Shown: positions 22,889-32,715, counted from the first letter of the stretch. The stretch: DNA of 64,000 nt from CADEDH01 sp039201605 (GCA_039201605.1 JBCCRO010000009.1:1-64000); one strand, 5' to 3'. Notes: generated by a model from the letters alone, not told the origin. Numbers and translations are program-made.

Positions 22889-25800
22889 CGGCCAACGGTT
22901 CGTCGTGGTGGGACGACTTCCTGGAGACACCGCTCGCCGACCTGGTCCGCGAGCCTGAGCTGCCCACCGACGGGGAGCAGACCGAGCAGGCTGCCTGGGA
23001 GGCCTTCCTGACAACGCCGCTCTCGTCCCTCGTTCGCCGCCCTACGCCGACAACGCCCCCCGATCGCCCCTATCGGGTCTCGGTGCTGGGGCCGATCAAG
23101 GTCTGGTACGGCGCGGCCAAGTCCCGAGCGTCGCTCAGTCCGGCCAAGCAGAAGCTCCTGGCGGCTCTGGTTCTGGCCCGCACAGGAGGAGTCTCCTGGC
23201 AAGCCACCCGACCGTCCGACACCGGTGCCGACGAAGAGACGGTGCGTGCGGCGTTCCGGATGTCGGTGTCCCGCCTCCGCGCCCATCTACCCCCCGACGC
23301 CATCGAGGACTTGGGCAAGGGCACGGTCCGCCTGAATCTCGACATCGCCGACGTCGACGCTTGGACGCTGCTGCACCTCGCCTCGACCGACACCCCACTT
23401 CAGGACATACCTGCCCGCCGGCTGCTCCACCTGTTGGAGCCGGTCGAACCGTGCATCGGTGTGCAGCTCGACGCCGATCATGAGTCCGCAGTGCGAGATC
23501 TCCACGACGCTCGCAACACCCTGATGATCCGGGTCACCGAAGAGCGTCCCGAGCTGCTCCGGGGCGACTTTGTAACGTACCTTCGGCGCCATCTCCACGA
23601 GGAGCCGTTCAACGAGCGGCTCCTGGCCACCCTGGTCATGGCTGAGGCGCTTGGCGGAGACCGACGACGAGCGCTTCGGACGCTGCGCCGTGCCATGGAC
23701 GACTTCGCCGAGTCGGGCCTCACGGTGTCGCCCGACGTTGCCGGGCTTGAAGACGAGCTGCTCGATCCGACGGCCGAGGCCCGATTCCTCCCCTACGTGC
23801 CGTCGATGCGCCCGCCGGTGCCGCAGGCCCTCCTCGATCTGCGGAATCGGGATCACGTCGGGCATCGGGCTGAGCTCCAGCGACTCATCGGCTTGGTCAA
23901 CAAGGGCTCGGGTCACGCTGTGGTTCGAGGCGTGTCGGGCGTCGGCAAGTCTCGACTGCTGGCCGAGCTCGCGGTCCACGCAGCCGAAGCGGGCGTCCCC
24001 TCGCTCTACCTTCGCCCCGATCCCCAGGGCTCCGACAGCTCGTACGACGCTCTGCTGCGGGCGATGCCCGACTTCCGCGCCGCCGTCGGCCCGGTATTGG
24101 CCCAGCCCCTCTCCGCCGGGGTCGGCTCGCTGTTGTTGGCGACCGCGATCGACTGCCTCGGCGACCGAGCGGGCCTCGGTTCTTTGGTCGTGATCGCCGA
24201 CGACGTCCACCGGCTCGACTCGGGAACGGCGCGAATGCTCAGCCAGCTGCCCGCAACTGACGTGGCCCAACAGGTGGTGCTCGTGGTCGCCATGACGGAC
24301 GACCCCGACCGGCCCCCGCCCACATCGCCTTCCACGGTTCTGTCCGACTCCCTGACCGCTGTGCGGATCGAGCTCGGTCCGGTGGCGGACGCGGATCTGC
24401 GCGACATGGTCCGCCAGCAGTGGCCCGAGGCCAGCGAGTCCGTCGTTCACGACCTCGCCGCTCGCCTATACAACCTGTCGGGTGGACGGGCCGGCGTCGC
24501 CTCCATTCTTCTCGGCGCCTTTCCCGAGGATGACGACGGTGTCCAGCTCGCCGGCCTGCCCACAATTCGACCCATCACCGGTGTCGTCGAGGCACTTCCT
24601 CGTGAGGCGGCCCGTTTGGGGGCGGCGGCCGCCGCCTTGGGCCAGACCATCGAGCTACGGCAACTCCAGACCCTGACCGGCCTCGGCCCCGACGGCGTCC
24701 TGCCGCTGCTCGACGAGCTGCTGCGCCGCCAGCTCCTCAGGGAGACGAGCGACCTCTGCTATGAGACGTGCCACCCGCTGGTGGCCGAGACCCTGCTCAA
24801 GGCCGCCGGCCCCGAACAGGTGAGCGAGTGGCACGAGCGCGCCGCCCGCCGCTGCGCCGATCACGTCCACCGCCATGCGATGCACGCCTTCGAAGCCGGT
24901 GAGCGATTCCCCCGGGACGAGGCCATCCACGCCCTGGCGGCGTCGGCCCTGCGCCACCTGGCCGTCGGCTCCTACTGGGAGGCGGTGGTCGTGTTTCGTC
25001 AGGCGGTTCTGGTGGCGGAAGAGGGACGGCTCGAACCTTGGCTCGAAGGGAACATGGCCCGAGCCCTCGAGTTGTCGGGTCTACCGACCGAGGCCGGGAG
25101 GGTTCGGGGTCGAGCGCTCGACGAGGCCATCACCGTCGACGACCATGCCACCGCGCTGGCCATCGCCACCAGCGGCCTGCCCGAGGCGGAGGAGATCGAA
25201 GGTGACGACAAGCTGTTGAGCCGTTTGGCGATGATCGACAAGACGAAGCTGACGAGGACCGATTCCTTCCAACTCGCCTGCCACCGATCCCGTCAACTGG
25301 CCATCGCCGGAGACTTCGACAGGTCGACCCGGTACGCCCAGGAGGCCATCGACCTGGCCGAGGGTCCGACCGAACGGGCCATGGCCGTGATCACGCAACG
25401 ATTCACGATGTCGTGCACGACGGAGCCCGAAGAACGTATCGACCTCCTCGACACGATCGACACCGACGCCCACCACGGCGACCCGTCTCGCCTCGCCAAC
25501 TACTACATGGTCCATGCCATCGACTGCTACGAAGCGGGCCGATCCGATGATGCGCGGATCTTGCGGAGCAAGGTCGACGACATACCCGAGGTGCCACTGC
25601 TCTACCGGTGGCAAGGGAAGCAGTTCGACGTCATGGACGCCTTCTGCCGGGGCCACCTGACCGAGTCGGGAGAGCTTCGGGAAGAAGCGTACGCCTTCGG
25701 TCAGCGAGCCGGGATTCACGGTGCCCTGGCCGCCCGGCAAGGAGCGCGGCTGATCGACCTGTGGATCGGTGGGTCGCTGCACGAGCTCGGGGATGTCGTC

Positions 25801-26316
25801 GACGATGTCGTCGGGCCCGACAAGCTCATGGACCCTGCGGCGTCGCTCTACCATCGGGCCGGAACCGTTCCCGTCTACCTCGCGGCCGGTAGGACGGAGG
25901 AGGCTCTGGCAATCGCCGAGAACATCGCCGAGTACGTCACCGTGCGCCCTGTCGCTCAGCGGTCCACCGCATTGCCGATCGTCGCCGACGCCCTCGCCCG
26001 CTCACCTCGACACGACCTGCTCGATCAGGCCCGTCGCCTGCTCAAGCGGCGTGGCCGCTCATCGATCGTGCTCGGGGCCGGTGTGGCCTGCGTGGGCCCG
26101 GTCGATCTCCACCTGGCGAAGCTGGCCCCCAACCGCCAGCTCCGATCGGCTCACCTCGATGTGGCGCTGACCGTGGCCCAGGAGGCCGGCCACGGCCTGT
26201 GGGAGGCGTACATCCTGGCCGACATCGCCAGGCTGCGTGCTGACGACGACGAGGTGGCCGAGTTGCGGCAACGCTACGCCGGCACGGAGTTGGCTGACAT
26301 CGTCGGTCTCGGCTGA
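22885..26316 (+). CDS. Large SARP-type regulator with AAA-type ATPase and TPR-like region
   Basis: 1143 aa. Residues 8-24 and 38-53 are two copies of a W-x2-FL-x-TPL-x2-LVR-x-P motif. Residues about 63-160 form an OmpR-like winged helix (RVSVLGPIKVW...), then a bacterial transcriptional activation domain (about 160-295: DFVTYLRRHLHEEPFNERLLATL). Walker A is GVSGVGKS (349-356), and a Walker B-like VVIADDVHRLD follows. The last 500 residues are Ala/Leu/Glu-rich helices, consistent with tetratricopeptide repeats. AfsR-type proteins activate transcription by recruiting RNA polymerase. Coupling to a sigma factor gene (ATGA) is unusual for this family. Confidence 0.85.
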   Translation: MTANGSSWWDDFLETPLADLVREPELPTDGEQTEQAAWEAFLTTPLSSLVRRPTPTTPPDRPYRVSVLGPIKVWYGAAKSRASLSPAKQKLLAALVLARTGGVSWQATRPSDTGADEETVRAAFRMSVSRLRAHLPPDAIEDLGKGTVRLNLDIADVDAWTLLHLASTDTPLQDIPARRLLHLLEPVEPCIGVQLDADHESAVRDLHDARNTLMIRVTEERPELLRGDFVTYLRRHLHEEPFNERLLATLVMAEALGGDRRRALRTLRRAMDDFAESGLTVSPDVAGLEDELLDPTAEARFLPYVPSMRPPVPQALLDLRNRDHVGHRAELQRLIGLVNKGSGHAVVRGVSGVGKSRLLAELAVHAAEAGVPSLYLRPDPQGSDSSYDALLRAMPDFRAAVGPVLAQPLSAGVGSLLLATAIDCLGDRAGLGSLVVIADDVHRLDSGTARMLSQLPATDVAQQVVLVVAMTDDPDRPPPTSPSTVLSDSLTAVRIELGPVADADLRDMVRQQWPEASESVVHDLAARLYNLSGGRAGVASILLGAFPEDDDGVQLAGLPTIRPITGVVEALPREAARLGAAAAALGQTIELRQLQTLTGLGPDGVLPLLDELLRRQLLRETSDLCYETCHPLVAETLLKAAGPEQVSEWHERAARRCADHVHRHAMHAFEAGERFPRDEAIHALAASALRHLAVGSYWEAVVVFRQAVLVAEEGRLEPWLEGNMARALELSGLPTEAGRVRGRALDEAITVDDHATALAIATSGLPEAEEIEGDDKLLSRLAMIDKTKLTRTDSFQLACHRSRQLAIAGDFDRSTRYAQEAIDLAEGPTERAMAVITQRFTMSCTTEPEERIDLLDTIDTDAHHGDPSRLANYYMVHAIDCYEAGRSDDARILRSKVDDIPEVPLLYRWQGKQFDVMDAFCRGHLTESGELREEAYAFGQRAGIHGALAARQGARLIDLWIGGSLHELGDVVDDVVGPDKLMDPAASLYHRAGTVPVYLAAGRTEEALAIAENIAEYVTVRPVAQRSTALPIVADALARSPRHDLLDQARRLLKRRGRSSIVLGAGVACVGPVDLHLAKLAPNRQLRSAHLDVALTVAQEAGHGLWEAYILADIARLRADDDEVAELRQRYAGTELADIVGLG

Positions 26317-26419
26317 GAACAGAGGCGCCCACACCGTCGCCGCCAGACCGGCTGCGCCGACGGCGGTGACCTTCACCGGAGACGTGTCGGTGGGCGCATC
26401 GAGATGCCAGACTCAGTCC

Positions 26420-27055
26420 ATGACACTGACCCAGTACCGGATCGACCGTGACGGCGTCGACCGTCTTCTGTTCCTGATGCACGGCTACACCGCCGAGCAG
26501 CACCACCTCGCCTCCTACGTGCCACTGGTCGACCCCGATGAGCGATTCACCGCCATCGCCCCCCGTGGTCCCATCGACATGCCCGACGGTGATGGCGCCG
26601 GTTGGTGGACGATCGATCTCGAGACCTTCGAGTCCAACCTCTCCCAGTTCATGCCCTCGCTCGACCTGCTCGAGTCCTTCATCGCCGAGGAGGCCGACAA
26701 GGCCGGTGTCCCCCTCGAACGGTGTGTGGTCGGCGGCTTCAGCCAGGGCGGGTACCTCTCCCTCGCGCTCGCCGGGAAGACCGGCGCCCCCCGCTACGCC
26801 GGCGTCTGGGCCATCTGCTGCGGGCTCCCCAGCCCGCCCGAACTCGAACTGGACCTGTCGAACGGTGACGGCCGCCCGGCCCTGTTCCAGTGGGGCACCC
26901 GTGACATCGTCATCGGCCCCGACCAGCCCAAGGAGGTCATCGCCACGCTCGACAACGGTGGCTGGGACCTCCGTCATCACGCCTACGACATGGCCCACAG
27001 CCAGACGATCGAGATGATGGTCGACGCCCGCGAGTGGCTGGCCGGCGTCCTCTGA
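26420..27055 (+). CDS. Phospholipase/carboxylesterase-type alpha/beta hydrolase
   Basis: 211 aa from the ATG at 26420. The nucleophile elbow is GGFSQGGYL, the oxyanion strand LFLMHGYTAEQHH, the acid is in WGTRDIVIG and the His in YDMAHSQ, matching the phospholipase/carboxylesterase (PF02230) family of small cytoplasmic esterases. Earlier in-frame codons run back over the SARP gene end and are not used. Followed after 39 bases by the SgcJ-like gene. Confidence 0.88.
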   Translation: MTLTQYRIDRDGVDRLLFLMHGYTAEQHHLASYVPLVDPDERFTAIAPRGPIDMPDGDGAGWWTIDLETFESNLSQFMPSLDLLESFIAEEADKAGVPLERCVVGGFSQGGYLSLALAGKTGAPRYAGVWAICCGLPSPPELELDLSNGDGRPALFQWGTRDIVIGPDQPKEVIATLDNGGWDLRHHAYDMAHSQTIEMMVDAREWLAGVL

Positions 27056-27094
27056 TCCGCGGCACGACGCCCCACAACGCCAAAGGAACACACC

Positions 27095-27466
27095 GTGACA
27101 CCCGATGACATCAAGGGTCTGTTCGAGACCTGGAACAAGGCCCTCCTCACCGGCGACCCGGACCAGGTGACGCAGCTCTACGCCGAGGACGCCGTCCTGT
27201 TGCCCACCGTCTCCAACAAGGTGCGGCACAACCACGACGAGATCCGCGACTATTTCGTCACCTTTCTGGCCAAGAGCCCGGCGGGTGTGATCGACGAGGC
27301 CAACACCCGCTCGTTGGCCGACGGTCTCGCCAGCAACGCCGGCGTCTACACCTTCACCTTCGGCGACGGCTCCGCCACCACCGCCCGCTTCAGCTACCTC
27401 TACCGGAGGGACGACGACGGCTGGAAGATCATCGAGCATCACAGCTCGGCGATGCCCGAGGGCTAG
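27095..27466 (+). CDS. SgcJ/EcaC-like NTF2-fold protein
   Basis: 123 aa, GTG start with AAAGGA upstream. The pattern IKGLFETWNKALLTGDPDQVTQLYAEDAVLLP, then a KVRHNHDEIRDYF helix, VYTFTF, FSYLYRRDDDGWKIIEHHSS is that of the SgcJ/EcaC and CaMKII-association-domain group of the NTF2-like superfamily. Ligand or reaction unknown; the ending H-H-S-S is the usual conserved end. The next gene starts two bases after its stop, so they are co-transcribed. Confidence 0.82.
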   Translation: MTPDDIKGLFETWNKALLTGDPDQVTQLYAEDAVLLPTVSNKVRHNHDEIRDYFVTFLAKSPAGVIDEANTRSLADGLASNAGVYTFTFGDGSATTARFSYLYRRDDDGWKIIEHHSSAMPEG

Positions 27467-27468
27467 CG

Positions 27469-28305
27469 ATGGCCATCGATGCCGAGCCCGCCACCGACGA
27501 GCAGCCGAGCCTGATCGCCCGACTGATCGGGCGCGTCGCTCGGGTCGAGGTCGTGGTCGCCGCCCTGGTGGCCGTGGCCGCCGTGGTGCTGGTGATCATC
27601 GAGCCCAACGTGCTCGAGGCCCCCTTCGAGAACGCCAACACACTGATCTTCACCTTCGGTGGCACGCTCCTGGCGGCGTTGATCTTCGTGGCGATGTTGT
27701 GGTTCCGGGTGCCGCCGATCATCCGTATCGTCGTCCTGGCGGTGCCCTTCGCCGCCGTCAACTGGTGGCTGATCTCGCCGTACTTCATCGACGACGTGGT
27801 CGACGAGGAGTTCGCCGTGACCATCACCGACCAGTCGACCCCGGCCCCGAGCACGACCGAGGCGGCGGACGCCACCGCAGCCGACGAGGACGGCTCGACG
27901 GCCACCATCGACGGCGCCGACGCCGCAGCCGAGGAGGAGCCGACCACCACCACGACCGAGCCGGCGGGGCCCGTTCTGCTCGGCGCCGGTCAGTTCGTCG
28001 GCCTGGCCGGTCACGACGGCACCGGCGACGCCGGCCTCTTCCTGAATCCGGACGGCACCTACGTCCTGCGCTTCGAGAACTTCGACATCGAGAACGGCCC
28101 CGACCTCGACGTCTACCTCGTACCCGGGGCCGATCAGGTCTCCCTGCCCGAGGGCACGATTCCCCTGGGCGATCTCAAGGGCAACATCGGCGACCAGAAC
28201 TACGAACTCCCGGCCGGTACCGAACTCGCCCCCGGTCCCTACACCGCACTCGTCTGGTGCGAGGCGTTCGACGTCGAGTTCGTCGGCGCCACCGTCGACA
28301 TCTGA
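27469..28305 (+). CDS. Membrane protein with extracytoplasmic DM13 domain
   Basis: 278 aa. Transmembrane helices at about 26-45, 58-80 and 84-105, then an acidic/Thr-rich linker (about 120-165) and a DM13 domain (about 168-278: GQFVGLAGHDGTGDAGLFL, YVLRFENFDIENGPDL, DVYLVPG) ending with ALVWCEAFDVEFV. The Cys in the last motif is the conserved one of DM13 domains, which are proposed to take part in electron transfer. The domain should face the outside. Third gene of the run from 26420. Confidence 0.86.
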   Translation: MAIDAEPATDEQPSLIARLIGRVARVEVVVAALVAVAAVVLVIIEPNVLEAPFENANTLIFTFGGTLLAALIFVAMLWFRVPPIIRIVVLAVPFAAVNWWLISPYFIDDVVDEEFAVTITDQSTPAPSTTEAADATAADEDGSTATIDGADAAAEEEPTTTTTEPAGPVLLGAGQFVGLAGHDGTGDAGLFLNPDGTYVLRFENFDIENGPDLDVYLVPGADQVSLPEGTIPLGDLKGNIGDQNYELPAGTELAPGPYTALVWCEAFDVEFVGATVDI

Positions 28306-28309
28306 CCCC

Positions 28310-28343
28310 GGGGGTGGCCGGCCTGCGATGACCGGCCACCCCC
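28310..28343. terminator. Bidirectional hairpin terminator
   Basis: A perfect 12-bp stem, GGGGGTGGCCGG (28310-28321) with CCGGCCACCCCC (28332-28343), and a ten-base loop, sits between the convergent DM13 gene and the subtilisin-like gene. No long T-run is needed in this GC-rich background. Confidence 0.8.
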
Positions 28344-28358
28344 GACGGGCCACGTGGT

Positions 28359-29540
28359 CTACGAGTAGTCGAGGTCGGGCAGCGACGGCTCGTAGTCACC
28401 CGACGGGCAGAACGACGTGGCGCTGAAGCTCCGGCTGCCGACCTTCCAGGTGATGGTCAGGGCCGTGGGGTCGACCGTCGGCTTGAGCGGCCCGGCACCG
28501 GAGGGCACGTCCCGGAAGCCGAGGCCGTAGAGCGCCAGCGCCTGGGGGGCGGCGAACGAGGTGCCGCTCCACTGGTCGTCGCCCACCGCCACCTTCTCGC
28601 CCTTCATCCAGATCTCCACCGGGGGGCCGTAGTTGGAGAAGCAGCTGCGGATCACGTCGGTCGAGGTGTCGGTCATCACCGAGCCGACACTGGTCACGTG
28701 CTCCTGCAGGCCCTGGGTCACCCCGAACGCCCCGGGCCACGACGGCCGCTCGGTCTCGTCGTTCCCGGCGGAGGCGAAGACGTGGACGCCGCGCTCCTCG
28801 TTCTTGTCCACCACGTCGGTCAGCGCCCGCTCCAGCTCGGGCGGCGGGACGTCGTCGCAGGTGTAGGTGCCGAACGACAGGTTGACGAGCAGCGGACCGT
28901 CGCCGTCGCTGTCGTCGGTGTAGGGGCGAAGGGCGTTGACGATGTCGGTCTCGGTGGCGAAGCCCGCCGGCAGTTCGACTTCGGTGATCGCGGGCTGGGC
29001 CCCGGCTGCTGCGAAGACGGCCTCGATCACGCCGACGACGTGCCTGAGGTGATCGCCCTCCTCGTCGATGACGACGATCGACGGTTCCCGATCCCATCCC
29101 TCGACGTCGAGCTCGGACTCGAAGAGGGCGAGCGCGTCGGCCGGGTCGAAGGCGTCGGGCCCGACCGGTTCGATCGCATCCGCCGGATGGAAGCGGAAGA
29201 TCCGGTGGGACCAGAACAACAGCTCTCCGGTCTCCCCGTCGACGAGTTGCGGCGCACCATCGGCGCACACGACGACCCGCAGCGCACCGACCTCCGAGCC
29301 GCCCAGCCGCTCGCACAACGATGCGGCGAACTGCACCGAGTCATCCGCACCGCCCGACTCGACGAGGCCGTCCTCGTCGAACAGCAGCCGCTCGACGCAC
29401 GTCGGCTCTCCATCGTCGGCCGGCTCCGTCGCATCCGATGCGCCATCGTCGCCGCTCTCGGTGCAGGCCATGGCCACCAAGGCCAAAACCAGCAGTGCGA
29501 CGGCAAACCGCCACCGCCGTGTGCTTTCCACGCTTCCCAT
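28359..29540 (-). CDS. Subtilisin-like (S8) serine protease lipoprotein
   Basis: 393 aa. N-terminal signal with lipobox LVAMAC, then an acidic linker, so it is probably tethered outside the membrane. S8 features: IVVIDEEGDHLRHVVG (candidate Asp region and His), VNLSFGTYT, VFASAGND (oxyanion Asn) and SGTSFAAPQ with the catalytic Ser. The Asp and His motifs lie closer together than in classic subtilases, so activity should be tested. Ribosome site GAGGAGGGG precedes the ATG. Divergent from the TPR-CHAT protease across 84 bases, suggesting shared control. Confidence 0.82.
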   Translation of the reverse strand: MGSVESTRRWRFAVALLVLALVAMACTESGDDGASDATEPADDGEPTCVERLLFDEDGLVESGGADDSVQFAASLCERLGGSEVGALRVVVCADGAPQLVDGETGELLFWSHRIFRFHPADAIEPVGPDAFDPADALALFESELDVEGWDREPSIVVIDEEGDHLRHVVGVIEAVFAAAGAQPAITEVELPAGFATETDIVNALRPYTDDSDGDGPLLVNLSFGTYTCDDVPPPELERALTDVVDKNEERGVHVFASAGNDETERPSWPGAFGVTQGLQEHVTSVGSVMTDTSTDVIRSCFSNYGPPVEIWMKGEKVAVGDDQWSGTSFAAPQALALYGLGFRDVPSGAGPLKPTVDPTALTITWKVGSRSFSATSFCPSGDYEPSLPDLDYS

Positions 29541-29624
29541 TGCCCCTCCTCATCAGATGGTCTGGACATGGAGCACCGAGACCAACTTCTGATACCTACC
29601 GCACCTTGACGCTACTGTGCCTCC

Positions 29625-32213
29625 GTGACCGACCGCGATGGTGGGGGGACCACCGACGACGACCGGGACCTCATCGCCCTCGCCAACAGCGATCCGCTAG
29701 CGGTCCTCGAACGGGTGCTGGAGGAGGACGGAGCGGGCCCGTCAGACGGCGCCACCCCCGGAGCCTGGCGTGCTGCCGCCGTCGCCCACCACGTCCTCGG
29801 CGACCTGGCGGAATCGCTCGAGACCGCACGTGAGGGTCGGCGGCGGGCGATGGCGATGGGCGACCGTCGAACGGCGGCCCTCTGCGACGTCACGAGTGCG
29901 CCGGTGTTGGCCCAGCTGGGCCGAGTCCACGAGTCGCTGACGTTGCTCAACGACGCTGTTCCCGAGCTCCATGACCTCGATCTCGCCGAACTGCAGTTCC
30001 AGCGCTCGGGGGTTCTGGGCCTTCTGGCGGACTACCGAGCCGCGCTGGCCGAGAGCACTTCGGCGCTGGAGACGTTCCGTCAGCACGAGGCGACCAGCTG
30101 GACCAGCGATGCGCTGATGAACCGCGGGCTGCTCGCCGCATGCCTCGGCGAGGTGGCCGACGCCGAGCGGGACCTGCGGGAGGCCCGGTCGATCTTCGAG
30201 GCCGAGGGCGATGCCGTGGGCGTGGCCATCGCCGAGCACAACCTCGCCCTGGCCGAGCTGATGGACGGTCGCCCGATCGAGGCCCTCGACCGGTTCGAGA
30301 CCTCCAACGACCTGTTGGCCGACGTCGGCTTTCCCTTCGAGTTGTTCCTCGCCGATCACTGCGAGGCCCTGCTCGCCGTGGGCTGCCGGACCGACGCCAT
30401 CGACCTCGCCGTCCGGGGCGTCCAGGCCCAGGAGGGCGCGGGCAGTGTGTTGGAGGCGGCGGCCCAACGCCTGACCCTGGCCCGGGCCCTGGCCGCCACT
30501 GGCGACTACCGCCGGGCCGCCGACCACATCGCCCGAGCCCAGGAGGCCTTCGCCGAGCAGGGCCAGCACCACCGGGCCCGGCGGGCGGCGCTGACCGAGC
30601 TGTCGATCGGCCTCGCCGCCGGTCGTCACCCGGTCGAGGTCGCCGACGCCGCAGCCGCCATCGCCACCTACTTCGGGGATGAGGCCGACCTCCCCGAGTG
30701 GCACCTCGACGCCCTCCTCCTCCAAGCCCGGGCCCTGGTCGACGGCGACCGGGCCGACGACGCCCTCGCCATCCTCGACGCGGCGGCGACGGCGGCGGGC
30801 TCGTTCCCCCAGGAGGTGGAACGCCGCCGGGTCGAGGCCGAGGCCCATGCCGCCTCCGACCGACCCGACGAGGCCCTGACCTCGGCCGAGGCCGGACTGG
30901 CCCTGATCGATCGGGCCCGCAGCCAGACCTCGTCGAGCGAGCTCGACGACGCCCTGACCCGCCACGTCGTGGCCTTCAGCGACATCGGGCTGGCCATGCT
31001 GCTCACCACCGAGCGGCCGGCCGAGGCCCTGCGCTTCGCCGATCAGGTGTCGCGCGCCCGGGCGCTGGCCGAGGAGGCTCCACCTCCGGAGCCGCTGCTC
31101 GTCGAGTACCGGGCGCTGGGTCGGGCCATCGACGACGCCGAGAACGAGGGTCGGGATCCGACCCCCATCCGCCGTCGACGACGGGAGCTGGCGACCCGGA
31201 TCCGCCGACAGCACGACGATGCCGCCGGGTCGACCGGTGACGTCGGTGCCGAACACCGAGCCGACGACCCCGCCGACGACCTGCCCGGCGACACGACGCT
31301 TCGGCGGTACGTGACCACCCGGGGACAGGTGTGGGCCCTCGATCGCCACGGCGAGGACGTCACCGCCACCGGGCTGGGGGAGGTGACCGCCATCGACGCC
31401 CTCACCCGCGAGCTGCTGTTCCGGACCCGGACCGCGCTGTCGTCGGGGTTCGGCGATCTGGAGGCCACGGCCGACCGACTGGACGAGGCGCTGGGGTTTC
31501 CCGGCCGTCTCGTCGGCACCGGACGCCTCGCCCTGGCCGTGGACGGCACGATGCCCGGCGTCCCCTTCGGACTGCTCCCCTCCCTCCAGGAGGCCCCGTG
31601 GTTACTGATGGCCAACGTGGCCGCCACCGCCCGCACCCCGGCCACCGGGCCGCCGGTGTTCGTGGCCGGCCCCGATCTCGGTCACGGCGAGGACGAGGTG
31701 GCCCGGCTGGCGGCGCAGGGAGATGAGGCCGTCGTCGTCTCGGCCGACGGGGCGACCGTGACCACCGTGCTCGACGCCATCGACGGGGCATCCCGGGTGC
31801 ACATCGCCGCCCACAGCTTCGTCAATGACGAGAACCCGATGTTCAGCGCCGTGCGGCTGACCGACGGCGATCTGACCCTGCACGACGTGGGCGCGCTGGC
31901 CGCACCGCCGTCGGTGGTGGTGTTGGCGTCGTGCGAGTCGGCGGCGACGGCCCAGGTCGGCATGTCCTCGCTCGGGCTGGCTCAGGGTCTGCTGCGGGCC
32001 GGGGTGTCATCGGTGATCGGCACCGCCTGCACCATCCCCGACACGGTCAGCACCGTCGATCTGATGGCCACCCTGCACGACGGCGACGTGAGCGACGTGG
32101 CCGACGCCGTCCGCCGGGTCCGTTGCGACACCACCCTCGACACCGGCGCTCGGCTCATCGCCCGATGCCTGATCCCGGTGGCGGCCCGCTCGGCGTCGGC
32201 CCCACCGACCTGA
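29625..32213 (+). CDS. TPR-CHAT caspase-like protease
   Basis: 862 aa, GTG start. The first 500 residues are Ala/Leu/Arg helical pairs consistent with many TPR units (for example AELQFQRSGVLGLLADYRAA, ALVDGDRADDALAILDAAAT). A charged hinge (about 505-560) leads to the CHAT domain: His730 in VHIAAHSF and Cys770 in VVLASCESAAT form the expected dyad, followed by GLAQGLLRAGVSSVIGT. CHAT proteases are caspase relatives whose TPRs sense a partner. Flanked by a subtilisin-like lipoprotein (divergent) and a sigma factor pair (convergent). No signal peptide, so it is cytoplasmic. Confidence 0.9.
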   Translation: MTDRDGGGTTDDDRDLIALANSDPLAVLERVLEEDGAGPSDGATPGAWRAAAVAHHVLGDLAESLETAREGRRRAMAMGDRRTAALCDVTSAPVLAQLGRVHESLTLLNDAVPELHDLDLAELQFQRSGVLGLLADYRAALAESTSALETFRQHEATSWTSDALMNRGLLAACLGEVADAERDLREARSIFEAEGDAVGVAIAEHNLALAELMDGRPIEALDRFETSNDLLADVGFPFELFLADHCEALLAVGCRTDAIDLAVRGVQAQEGAGSVLEAAAQRLTLARALAATGDYRRAADHIARAQEAFAEQGQHHRARRAALTELSIGLAAGRHPVEVADAAAAIATYFGDEADLPEWHLDALLLQARALVDGDRADDALAILDAAATAAGSFPQEVERRRVEAEAHAASDRPDEALTSAEAGLALIDRARSQTSSSELDDALTRHVVAFSDIGLAMLLTTERPAEALRFADQVSRARALAEEAPPPEPLLVEYRALGRAIDDAENEGRDPTPIRRRRRELATRIRRQHDDAAGSTGDVGAEHRADDPADDLPGDTTLRRYVTTRGQVWALDRHGEDVTATGLGEVTAIDALTRELLFRTRTALSSGFGDLEATADRLDEALGFPGRLVGTGRLALAVDGTMPGVPFGLLPSLQEAPWLLMANVAATARTPATGPPVFVAGPDLGHGEDEVARLAAQGDEAVVVSADGATVTTVLDAIDGASRVHIAAHSFVNDENPMFSAVRLTDGDLTLHDVGALAAPPSVVVLASCESAATAQVGMSSLGLAQGLLRAGVSSVIGTACTIPDTVSTVDLMATLHDGDVSDVADAVRRVRCDTTLDTGARLIARCLIPVAARSASAPPT

Positions 32214-32265
32214 TCGGACCGCCACGCGCCCGATCCACCGACCCGGCCGGAGGGCCGGACGGTGC

Positions 32266-32715
32266 TCAGGCCTGGAGCCACTCCGTCCGGACGACATCGC
32301 TCCCGACCGTCAGCACGAAGCGGAACGGGCCCGACGGTGCGGGGCTGGTGAAGAAGCCGCCCTCGCTCACCGCCACCTCGACCGGCTCCCCCGATGACAT
32401 ATCGAGCCGGAGGCGCAGGTCGTCCGAGGCCGGCTGGACGAGCCCGACGAGTTCGGACCCGCACTCGATGCGGATCGACCCCGACGAGAAGGTGAACTCG
32501 ATGGTGCGGACGGTGGCCGACGATCGATCGGCCCCGGCGTCGACCAGGGAGTCGGACACGATCTCGGCCAGCTCGGCGTCGAAGGACACCAGCCGATGCG
32601 CCTCCAGGGCGAACCGCTGAGCCGACGGTGGCACCGGGTCGTGCCGTTCGTAGGTGGCGGCGACCAGATCGAGCAGCTCATCGTCGGAGAGTCCGTCGGG
32701 CTGCTGGTCGCTCAT
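32266..32715 (-). CDS. 149-aa partner of the sigma factor, possible anti-sigma or protease substrate
   Basis: Starts within ATGA shared with the stop of the sigma factor. The N-terminus is an acidic helix (DGLSDDELLDLVAATYERHD) like the short anchors of small anti-sigma factors. The rest is beta-rich (TIEFTFSSGSIRIECG, LRLRLDMSSGEPVEVAV), with no membrane helix. No family recognised. Coupling to the sigma gene suggests a regulator of it, and its place opposite the CHAT protease makes it a candidate cleavage target. Both are inferences. Confidence 0.68.
   Translation of the reverse strand: MSDQQPDGLSDDELLDLVAATYERHDPVPPSAQRFALEAHRLVSFDAELAEIVSDSLVDAGADRSSATVRTIEFTFSSGSIRIECGSELVGLVQPASDDLRLRLDMSSGEPVEVAVSEGGFFTSPAPSGPFRFVLTVGSDVVRTEWLQA

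Noticed and set aside
29742..31349. 535-codon open frame opposite the TPR-CHAT gene
   Set aside because: Long antisense frames are expected in GC-rich coding DNA; the product is Gly/Arg/Val noise, and the plus-strand protein has clear domains.
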